From assembly GCA_007127625.1 (NCBI GenBank), contig SKYZ01000167.1, positions 1 to 8,058 of the forward strand: a stretch of DNA of 8,058 nt, in the 5' to 3' direction. This DNA comes from Aquisalimonas sp. Its GTDB lineage: Bacteria; Pseudomonadota; Gammaproteobacteria; Nitrococcales; Aquisalimonadaceae. Of the stretch, positions 1-4,638 are shown in pieces; within the stretch, counting starts at the first letter, position 1; every line of letters starts with the position of its first letter. The notes beneath the pieces are model-generated. The model saw only the letters and a list, made by a program, of their open reading frames with translations, did not search any database and was not told where the DNA came from. Both the position numbers and the translations under genes were made by a program.

Positions 1-56
1 GGCAGTGTGATCGCGGCCGTCGCCAGTGGGAGTACTACCAGCCACCTCGTCGTCAT
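1..56 (-). CDS. Possible N-terminus of an exported or membrane protein (partial)
   Basis: On the minus strand an ATG at 56-54 opens a frame that stays open to the window edge and reads MTTRWLVVLPLATAAITL. A basic residue followed by a hydrophobic run is what a signal peptide or first membrane segment looks like. A GGAGG sits 10 bases upstream of this ATG. The same GGAGG is only 3 bases from another ATG at 63-61, whose frame reads an acidic, polar peptide starting MPDDDEVAG. The signal-like frame seems the better choice, but fewer than 20 codons are visible. No family can be recognised and it may not be a gene. Confidence 0.35.
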   Translation of the reverse strand, partial: MTTRWLVVLPLATAAITL

Positions 57-102
57 CCGGCATGTGCCTCCGCAGTGGAAGAGAATGGTTCAGCGTTACC
101 CT

Positions 103-118
103 ACTAGGTGAGGCTAGT
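103..118. repeat. Short inverted repeat ACTAG-N6-CTAGT
   Basis: The sequence ACTAGGTGAGGCTAGT is a perfect 5-bp inverted repeat around a 6-base spacer. It lies about 47 bases upstream of the possible minus-strand start at 56, so it could be an operator for that gene. It is too short to be a terminator and no T-run follows on either strand. No regulator can be named from the sequence. Confidence 0.25.
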
Positions 119-155
119 CCGCTTCGGGTGTTCTGGAAAGGTCGCGGGCCTCTGC

Positions 156-237
156 CATGCTGTTAAGGCGCGTCCTGGACGCACAATGTCACCATCAAGG
201 CTGCACGGAGTCGGCCAGGGTCAGGGCCATCGGCAGG
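156..237 (-). pseudogene. Decayed remnant of an ACR3-like transporter 3' end
   Basis: Positions 201-237 match 1165-1201, inside the intact transporter gene, at 32 of 37 bases without a gap, including a 15-base identical run. The minus-strand frame reads LPMALTLADSVQP and then stops; the intact gene reads LPLALTLGDSLQ at the same place. The resemblance continues more weakly to the left: from CCATG at 155 (intact copy CCATG at 1113), 16 of the next 26 bases agree, with a net 7-base indel between the two blocks. Frames are broken, so nothing functional is encoded. The simplest reading is an old partial duplication, or a leftover of a second transporter gene, now downstream of the M15 peptidase gene. 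The rest of the 57-263 gap shows no gene. Confidence 0.45.
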
Positions 238-263
238 CGGCTGTCTGCTGAGTGAACTTACGG

Positions 264-896
264 TCAGATTTCTGTCCCGGAGCGCTGGTAGCGCCAGTGC
301 CAGGGCTCGAAAGCGATACCGTGGTTGTTATCTTCCGGATAGGAGAGTTCAAAACAGAACGCCTCGGCATTCTCCTCCAGCCAGGCAAAAGCGGAGGTCT
401 CCGCGAACTCCTCGCTGAAGGCGGTGGCGCCGGGCGTGTCGATGTCGACGGCATCGCCGGTATGGTGCTCGCTGTATCCTGGCGCCACGCTGGTCTTCAG
501 AACCTCCTCCAGGAGTTCACCGTCTTCCAGGCGAGCTCTGAGAATGTCCGCCTGGCGGAACACGCTGCGAAACGTCGACAGCAGCAGGAGTTCCACGCCA
601 TCCATGCGCGCTGCCGCCTGCATCTGCAGCCACGCCTCCGCCGCATCGGGGCTCATCAGGAAGGCCCCCTGCCCCGGATCCACCGCAATGAGCTTGAGGG
701 TTTCAGCCTCGGGCTGAAGCGTCAGGTCAAAGTCTTCAGTGTACTCCGACGGTATGCCCAGTTGCCGGTGCAGGGCGTCGACCTTGGCCACGTAGGCAGC
801 AGATGGCTCATCCAGTGGCGGCGCACTGCAGTCGAAGTCCGCTGCCACCGGAGCAACCACTAGTAACGGCAGCACGACAGAGAGGCGGGGAAACAT
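264..896 (-). CDS. Exported M15-family D,D-/L,D-carboxypeptidase (VanY/LdcB-like)
   Basis: This 210-residue protein should trim the C-terminal D-alanine of peptidoglycan stem peptides in the periplasm as a zinc carboxypeptidase. Residues 1-19 form a signal peptide (MFPRLSVVLPLLVVAPVAA) with a likely AxA-type cleavage site and no lipobox. The M15B/VanY signature is present: STFRS at 107-111, SEHHTGDAVD at 142-151 giving the expected zinc ligands H144 and D151, and EPWHW at 197-201 giving catalytic E197 and zinc ligand H200. Length suits a stand-alone catalytic domain. D,D versus L,D specificity cannot be read from the sequence. The start is the only in-frame ATG before the signal peptide, but the AAGGAG Shine-Dalgarno sequence (at about 908-913) is unusually far from it, 14 bases. 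Cysteines at 23 and 181 could form a disulfide. It lies downstream of the transporter gene on the same strand, 154 bases away; a functional link is not evident. Confidence 0.9.
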   Translation of the reverse strand: MFPRLSVVLPLLVVAPVAADFDCSAPPLDEPSAAYVAKVDALHRQLGIPSEYTEDFDLTLQPEAETLKLIAVDPGQGAFLMSPDAAEAWLQMQAAARMDGVELLLLSTFRSVFRQADILRARLEDGELLEEVLKTSVAPGYSEHHTGDAVDIDTPGATAFSEEFAETSAFAWLEENAEAFCFELSYPEDNNHGIAFEPWHWRYQRSGTEI

Positions 897-1050
897 GATG
901 GCGATTATTGCTCCTTACCCGAGGATGGTGAAGCCGTTCGCTACAACGAAGACACTGCGAAGCGAACTGAGTGTACTCGCCGGCAAACGATGCAGCGACC
1001 TGCCCAGGAGAGGCGCCGAGGCGGCGTATCACAGGTCCCGCGCTGCAAGG

Positions 1051-2022
1051 TCATGCGGTTGACGAGGTCCGCGAGCGGATCAGCCAGCGCGGCACCCAGT
1101 GCAGGTACGCCACCATGCCGAAGAGCTCCACCAGGGACTGGAACACGATCACCACCACCGCCGCCTGCAGGGAATCCCCCAGGGTCAGGGCCAGCGGCAG
1201 GACCACGAAGGAATTCCGGGTGCCCAGACTGAATACCAGCGTCCGCGCCGAGGCGACCGGCAGCCGGAATACGCGACCCAGCCCCTTGCCCACCAGTGCA
1301 GCCCCCAGAAGGAACAGGAGGAACACCAGCAGCACCGGGGCGAGCACTCCCAGCGTATCCACCACCAGATGCACCTGCGAGGCGGCAATGAGGAACACCA
1401 CCACCGCGAGCAGGGGCGCCGGCAGCGATCCCAGCAGACGCACGGCGCGATCCACGCTGCTACTGCGTTCGGCGAGATGCCCGGTGATCCAGGCCAGCAT
1501 GAGCGGCAGCAGGATCAGCCCCGCGAACGCCCCGAGCAGGTGGCTGCCCACCGCCAGTTCCAGCACCGCTTCGCCCAGAAACAGCCACAGGTACACCGGC
1601 AGCAGGATCAACTGCCCCAGCAGCAGCACCGGTGTTGCGGCAATGGCCCGGCCGGTGTCGCCGCGGCCCAGGTGGGTGAAACTGATGAACCAGTCGGTGC
1701 ACGGCACCAGCAGGACCAGCATCACCCCCAACCGGATCGCCGGGTCGTCGGGCAGCAAGGACAGCAGCCCCCACACCAGCACTGGCAGGGCAAGGAAGTT
1801 GCCGACGCACAGGGCACCCAGGAACCGCCAGTCCCGGAGCGCCGACGGAAGCTGAACCAGGGGCACCTGGGTGAAGGTGGCGTAGAGCAGCGTACCCAGT
1901 ACCGGCCATACCAGGATCTGCAACGCTTTCCCGGCAGCGGGAAGGCCCGAGCCCAGGGCGAGGCCCGCGCCAATGGCCAGCACATAGACCCACACCTGAT
2001 GGCGTTCCAGCTGCTCCCGCAC
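1051..2022 (-). CDS. ACR3/BASS-family membrane transporter (annotated type: arsenic resistance protein)
   Basis: A polytopic inner-membrane protein with about ten hydrophobic segments, resembling the ACR3 arsenite-efflux branch of the bile acid:sodium symporter superfamily. The fourth-helix cysteine motif is present as LVPCTDWF (C108 counted from the chosen start). The ninth-helix motif, usually N-(N/D)-F-E-L-A in arsenite-transporting ACR3, reads RNSFVVLPLAL here, so the glutamate needed for arsenite transport in characterised ACR3 is valine. This looks like a common ACR3-like subgroup with unknown substrate, and arsenite should not be assumed. Start: GTG at 2022-2020 is preceded by GGGGAGGGGGG with 8 bases spacing, and VREQLERHQVWVY is a typical family N-terminus. 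The ATG at 2103 would add 27 residues with little sign of a ribosome site. No arsR, arsC or other ars gene is nearby. It diverges from nnrS. Confidence 0.85.
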   Translation of the reverse strand: MREQLERHQVWVYVLAIGAGLALGSGLPAAGKALQILVWPVLGTLLYATFTQVPLVQLPSALRDWRFLGALCVGNFLALPVLVWGLLSLLPDDPAIRLGVMLVLLVPCTDWFISFTHLGRGDTGRAIAATPVLLLGQLILLPVYLWLFLGEAVLELAVGSHLLGAFAGLILLPLMLAWITGHLAERSSSVDRAVRLLGSLPAPLLAVVVFLIAASQVHLVVDTLGVLAPVLLVFLLFLLGAALVGKGLGRVFRLPVASARTLVFSLGTRNSFVVLPLALTLGDSLQAAVVVIVFQSLVELFGMVAYLHWVPRWLIRSRTSSTA

Positions 2023-2030
2023 GTGCGCGG

Positions 2031-2041
2031 CCCCCCTCCCC
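2031..2041 (-). promoter_or_regulatory. Strong ribosome binding site for the ACR3-like transporter
   Basis: On the minus strand this reads GGGGAGGGGGG, 8 bases before the GTG codon at 2022-2020. This decides the start in favour of the GTG over the in-frame ATG at 2103. Confidence 0.6.
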
Positions 2042-2052
2042 GTGAGCCGGAG

Positions 2053-2081
2053 ATACTGGGCAAAGCCCGGTACAGGATCAA
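2053..2081 (-). promoter_or_regulatory. Weak sigma70 promoter candidate for the transporter gene
   Basis: On the minus strand TTGATC (2081-2076) and CAGTAT (2058-2053) are separated by 17 bases. They match the -35 consensus at 4 of 6 and the -10 consensus at 3 of 6. A transcript would start near 2046, just ahead of the purine-rich ribosome site. This is weak by sequence but well placed if translation begins at the GTG. Confidence 0.3.
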
Positions 2082-2102
2082 CCTGCCCCACGGAAACGGC
2101 CA

Positions 2103-2131
2103 TTGCTCAAACAATGTATGTTCTATACATT
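2103..2131 (+). promoter_or_regulatory. Candidate nnrS promoter overlapping the NsrR-like operator
   Basis: TTGCTC (2103-2108) and TACATT (2126-2131) are 17 bases apart, matching the -35 at 3 of 6 and the -10 at 4 of 6 positions. The operator would cover the spacer and the -10, as expected for repression. The predicted transcript start is near 2138, within a few bases of the GTG start codon, so the message would have almost no leader. Confidence 0.4.
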
Positions 2132-2133
2132 TT
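2111..2133. promoter_or_regulatory. NsrR-like operator in front of nnrS
   Basis: An AT-rich island in GC-rich DNA contains the 7-bp perfect inverted repeat AATGTAT-GTTCT-ATACATT (2113-2131). Extended to 23 bases it fits the 11-1-11 NsrR consensus (AAnATGYATTT, one base, then its complement): ATGTAT and ATACAT are both in register, and 4 of about 20 defined positions differ. NsrR is the NO-sensing Fe-S repressor, and nnrS is one of its known targets in proteobacteria. The site lies in a divergent intergenic region, so it could also affect the transporter gene. Binding is inferred from the motif and the neighbouring gene. Confidence 0.6.
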
Positions 2134-2139
2134 AAAACC

Positions 2140-3279
2140 GTGATCCAGGATACGACTGCCACAACAGGCACCCGACGCCGCCGAACCCCGCAGCACGCCG
2201 CCGAAAAGGTCTTCTTTCCGGCGGCGGCTGTTTATGGGGGCGTCGCGGTACCCCTCAGCGTCCACGGCATGCTCTCCGGGAGCCCCCTGGCCCCCGGCTT
2301 CGCCACCGTGGCCGGCCATGCCCACGAACTGCTGTTCGGCTTCGCACTGGCCGTGGCCGCCGGCTTCCTGATCAACCGCACGTCCACGGCGCGGCTCACC
2401 GGGCTGTTCACTCTATGGCTGCTGGCCCGTGCTCTTCACCTGACGCTGCCCGGCAGCACGCTCGCCTTCGCGGCCAATGCCGGTTTCGCCGTCATGCTCG
2501 CCTGGCTGACGGTGCCGCAGTTCCTGCGCGGCGCCAAGAAGTGGCGCAACAAGGCCATCGCACCGATTCTCCTCGGCCTCTGCGTAATGGCGGCGCTGTT
2601 CCACGCCGCCGGCCTCAGCACCCTGACATGGCTGCCGTTTCTCGCCCTGCAGCAAGCAGTGCTCCTGCTGACCCTGCTGATGCTGTTCATGGGCGGGCGT
2701 ATTATCGCGCCGGCGGCGGCCGGGGCCGTCGAGCGTGCCGGCGGCCAGCTGGAGGCGCGGGTGCAGCCCCGCATGGAAGGCGCGTTACTGCTGCTCATGG
2801 CCGGCGTCATCGCCACGGTGGCCATCCCGGGCGGCGAACCGGTTGCCGGTGTTCTGGCCCTGAGCACAGCCCTGGTGGCGACGGTGCGTATGCTGCGCTG
2901 GCGCCTCTGGGCGGCCGCCGGCCGGCCGGATCTATGGTGTCTCGGCATGGGTTACGGCTGGCTGATCACCGGTCTTGGGCTGCTGGCCCTCTCCTGGCTC
3001 ACACCCCTGCTGCCCCAGGGGACCGCCACCCACGCCATCACCGTGGGCGCCCTGGGGACGCTCACCACCGGCGTGATGGCACGCGTACGCCTCAACCGCG
3101 CCAGGAAGAACCCGGCGGCATCCAGGATCATCCCGCTCATGGCGCTGCTGATGGGATCCGCTGCACTGGTGCGGCTACTCGTTCCCGCGGACGTCCCCCG
3201 GCTGGCTCTGGCCAGCAGCCTTTGGAGCCTGGCCATGGCCGCACTGGTCGTCCTGTTCCTGCGTGTCCCAGCACGGTGA
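2140..3279 (+). CDS. nnrS: NnrS family haem/copper membrane protein (nitrosative stress)
   Basis: NnrS is an inner-membrane haem- and copper-containing protein found with denitrification and NO-detoxification genes; in Vibrio cholerae it protects iron-sulfur metabolism from NO. This 379-residue copy has the family pattern: a first membrane segment at about 24-42, then GHAHELLFGFALAVAAGFL at about 59-77 with H60 and H62 as likely metal or haem ligands, then mostly hydrophobic helices (about 11-12 in total) to the C-terminus. Start: the reading frame is open far upstream through the antisense of the transporter gene, but GTG at 2140 is the only acceptable codon after the operator that keeps the first helix; the next ATG, at 2269, would lose it. 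No Shine-Dalgarno is visible. Regulation by NsrR is suggested by the palindrome 6 bases upstream. The P450 gene follows after 103 bases on the same strand. Confidence 0.88.
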   Translation: MIQDTTATTGTRRRRTPQHAAEKVFFPAAAVYGGVAVPLSVHGMLSGSPLAPGFATVAGHAHELLFGFALAVAAGFLINRTSTARLTGLFTLWLLARALHLTLPGSTLAFAANAGFAVMLAWLTVPQFLRGAKKWRNKAIAPILLGLCVMAALFHAAGLSTLTWLPFLALQQAVLLLTLLMLFMGGRIIAPAAAGAVERAGGQLEARVQPRMEGALLLLMAGVIATVAIPGGEPVAGVLALSTALVATVRMLRWRLWAAAGRPDLWCLGMGYGWLITGLGLLALSWLTPLLPQGTATHAITVGALGTLTTGVMARVRLNRARKNPAASRIIPLMALLMGSAALVRLLVPADVPRLALASSLWSLAMAALVVLFLRVPAR

Positions 3280-3301
3280 AGGACCTGCGGGGAAAGGCTT
3301 C

Positions 3302-3315
3302 TTGAGGTGTATCAA
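3302..3315 (+). promoter_or_regulatory. FNR/DNR-type box upstream of the P450 gene
   Basis: TTGAGGTGTATCAA matches the FNR/DNR/NNR consensus TTGAT-N4-ATCAA at 9 of 10 defined positions, and flanking C and G extend the symmetry to CTTGA/TCAAG. Its centre lies at 3308.5. A class II site is centred at -41.5, which puts the transcript start at 3350 and the -10 at 3338-3343, where TACGAT is found. No T-run follows, so a terminator for nnrS is less likely. FNR (oxygen) and DNR/NNR (NO) cannot be told apart from the site. Confidence 0.6.
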
Positions 3316-3337
3316 GTCCCGCGGCAACCGGCGCGGC

Positions 3338-3343
3338 TACGAT
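3338..3343 (+). promoter_or_regulatory. -10 element of the predicted FNR-type P450 promoter
   Basis: TACGAT matches TATAAT at 4 of 6 positions and is exactly where a class II FNR-dependent promoter needs it relative to the box at 3302-3315. The implied leader of about 33 bases contains the ribosome site at 3373-3378. Confidence 0.45.
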
Positions 3344-3372
3344 CGGTATCCACCGACGGTGGGCCAGACACC

Positions 3373-3378
3373 AGGAGG
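3373..3378 (+). promoter_or_regulatory. Ribosome binding site of the P450 gene
   Basis: AGGAGG, continuing as AGGAGGAG to 3380, lies just before the ATG at 3383. It fixes the start there and rules out the in-frame ATG at 3263, which lies inside nnrS. Confidence 0.75.
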
Positions 3379-3382
3379 AGCC

Positions 3383-4543
3383 ATGCCAAGCAGCCCTGTC
3401 TCAGACCACTGGGACCCGCACTCCGAGGCGGTGCAACGGGACCAGCGCCACGCCTACGACCGCATGCGCGAGCAATGCCCGGTGGCGCACAGTGCCGCCC
3501 AGGGATGGACCGTATTCCGTCACACCGACATCCAGCACATCCTTCATGCGCCGGAGACCTTCAGCAATGTGGTCTCGCGCCACCTGTCGGTGCCCAATGG
3601 CATGGATCCGCCGCAGCACGCGGCGTTCCGCCAACTGATCGAACCGTACTTCGGCATGGCTCGGGTTCGCGCTTTCGAGCCCGAGTGCCGGCGCATTGCC
3701 CGGCAACTCCTGGCGCCCATCGCGGAATCCGACACGGTGGAGATCATGGACGCCTTCGCACGCCCCTTTGCCGCCCGGGTGCAATGCGCCTTCCTGGGCT
3801 GGCCCGAGGAGACCGCGCCTGCCCTGGCGACATGGACGCTGGCCAACCAGGCCGCCACCCTGCAACAGGATCGCGAGGTGCTGAGCCAACTCGCCGCCGA
3901 GTTCGAGGGCCTGGTGCAGGACGCCCTGGAGAGGCGCCGGAGGCAGGACCTCAGTGGCCAGGACACCACCAGCGAGCTCATGCGCGAGACGGTGGAGGGT
4001 CGACCACTGGATGACGCCGAGATCGCCTCCATCCTGCGCAACTGGACCGTGGGCGAGATCGGCACCATTTCCACCTCGGTGGGAATCCTCCTCCACGCCC
4101 TGAGCGAGCATGGCCATCTACAGGAGCAGCTGCGCAACCAGCCGGATCGCATCGCCGACGCCATCGAGGAGGTACTGCGGTGGCACGGACCCCTGGTGGA
4201 CAACCGGCGTATTTCACTGAAGCCGGTGACCCTGGACGAGCAGCAGCTGGACGCGGGCGAACGCATCACCATCAACTGGGTGGCAGCCAACCGCGATCCC
4301 GAGGTATTCACTGCGCCGGAGACCCTGGATATCGATCGCGACCAGTCGGCCAACCTGCTCTGGGGCGCGGGCATCCACGTGTGTCCGGGGGCACCCCTGG
4401 CGCAGATGGAGTTGCGGGTTGTGCTGGAGGAGTTCCTGCATCATACGAGCAACATCGCCCTGGAGCCGGGGGAAGCCCCCGAGATGGCACACTACCCGGC
4501 CAGCGGTTTCAGTCGTCTCCCGGTCCGGCTCGGACGGCAGTGA
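3383..4543 (+). CDS. Cytochrome P450 with atypical I-helix
   Basis: A soluble 386-residue bacterial P450, close to the usual 400. Visible landmarks: C-helix HAAFR (H79, R83) for haem propionate contact, K-helix ExxR as EVLR (E263, R266), the NRDP segment at 303-306, and the haem-thiolate loop WGAGIHVCPG with W327 in place of the usual Phe and C334 as the iron ligand. The I-helix reads VGEIGTIST: T228 is in place, but the residue before it is G227, so the usual Asp/Glu of the acid-alcohol pair is missing; an acid, E225, sits three positions before the Thr. Oxygen activation may therefore differ from standard monooxygenases. No ferredoxin or reductase gene is adjacent. The FNR/DNR-type box upstream and neighbouring nnrS hint at a role under low oxygen or NO. 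The substrate is unknown, and an ordinary monooxygenase remains possible. Confidence 0.88.
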   Translation: MPSSPVSDHWDPHSEAVQRDQRHAYDRMREQCPVAHSAAQGWTVFRHTDIQHILHAPETFSNVVSRHLSVPNGMDPPQHAAFRQLIEPYFGMARVRAFEPECRRIARQLLAPIAESDTVEIMDAFARPFAARVQCAFLGWPEETAPALATWTLANQAATLQQDREVLSQLAAEFEGLVQDALERRRRQDLSGQDTTSELMRETVEGRPLDDAEIASILRNWTVGEIGTISTSVGILLHALSEHGHLQEQLRNQPDRIADAIEEVLRWHGPLVDNRRISLKPVTLDEQQLDAGERITINWVAANRDPEVFTAPETLDIDRDQSANLLWGAGIHVCPGAPLAQMELRVVLEEFLHHTSNIALEPGEAPEMAHYPASGFSRLPVRLGRQ

Positions 4544-4603
4544 TCCAGCACCGGGCCTGAGACCGGGACACCCCTCCACACGGGCACGACCGCCGGGTAC
4601 GGC

Positions 4604-4632
4604 TTGCGCATGAAACTGTATATTTATACAGT
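4604..4632 (+). promoter_or_regulatory. Candidate dnaE2 promoter overlapping the SOS box
   Basis: TTGCGC (4604-4609) and TACAGT (4627-4632) are 17 bases apart, matching the -35 at 3 of 6 and the -10 at 4 of 6. Transcription would begin at about 4639, the A of the ATG, so the message would be leaderless. LexA bound at the box would block the -10. Confidence 0.4.
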
Positions 4633-4634
4633 TT
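4613..4634. promoter_or_regulatory. LexA-binding SOS box of dnaE2
   Basis: The core CTGTATATTTATACAG (4616-4631) is an exact CTGT-N8-ACAG gammaproteobacterial LexA site. Symmetry continues outward through AAA on the left and TTT on the right, so the 22 bases are palindromic except at the central pair. The site ends a few bases before the dnaE2 ATG, covering any promoter there. It predicts DNA-damage induction of dnaE2 and perhaps of recC. Confidence 0.93.
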
Positions 4635-4638
4635 TCGC

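Noticed and set aside
252..863. Long plus-strand frame opposite the M15 peptidase gene
   Set aside because: The minus-strand product has a signal peptide and all M15 zinc and catalytic motifs. The plus frame shows no recognisable family.
1012..1050. GC-rich GGCGCC/GGCGGCG stretch as terminator after the transporter gene
   Set aside because: The possible stems leave loops of 2 bases or need mismatches, and there is no T-run on the minus strand.
2101..2116. CATTG-N6-CAATG as a second FNR-like site
   Set aside because: The TTG and CAA half-sites are 6 bases apart, not 8, so the register does not fit FNR. It partly overlaps the NsrR-like palindrome and the transporter's alternative ATG.
1099..3279. 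A 726-codon open frame with NnrS at its C-terminal half, suggesting a fusion protein
   Set aside because: Its first half is the antisense of the transporter gene, giving a Gln/Arg/His-rich low-complexity translation. The NnrS part has its own start at 2140 after an operator.
3301..3316. CTTGA/TCAAG as a rho-independent terminator of nnrS
   Set aside because: The stem is only 5 bp and no T-run follows. The match to an FNR box and the spaced -10 explain it better.
3263..3382. N-terminal extension of the P450 from the ATG at 3263
   Set aside because: It starts inside nnrS, has no ribosome site and is not P450-like. The ATG at 3383 has AGGAGGAG directly upstream.
4522..4557. GTCCG-GCT-CGGAC stem and nearby CCGGG repeats as a P450 terminator
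   Set aside because: The stem lies before the stop codon and is not followed by a T-run.
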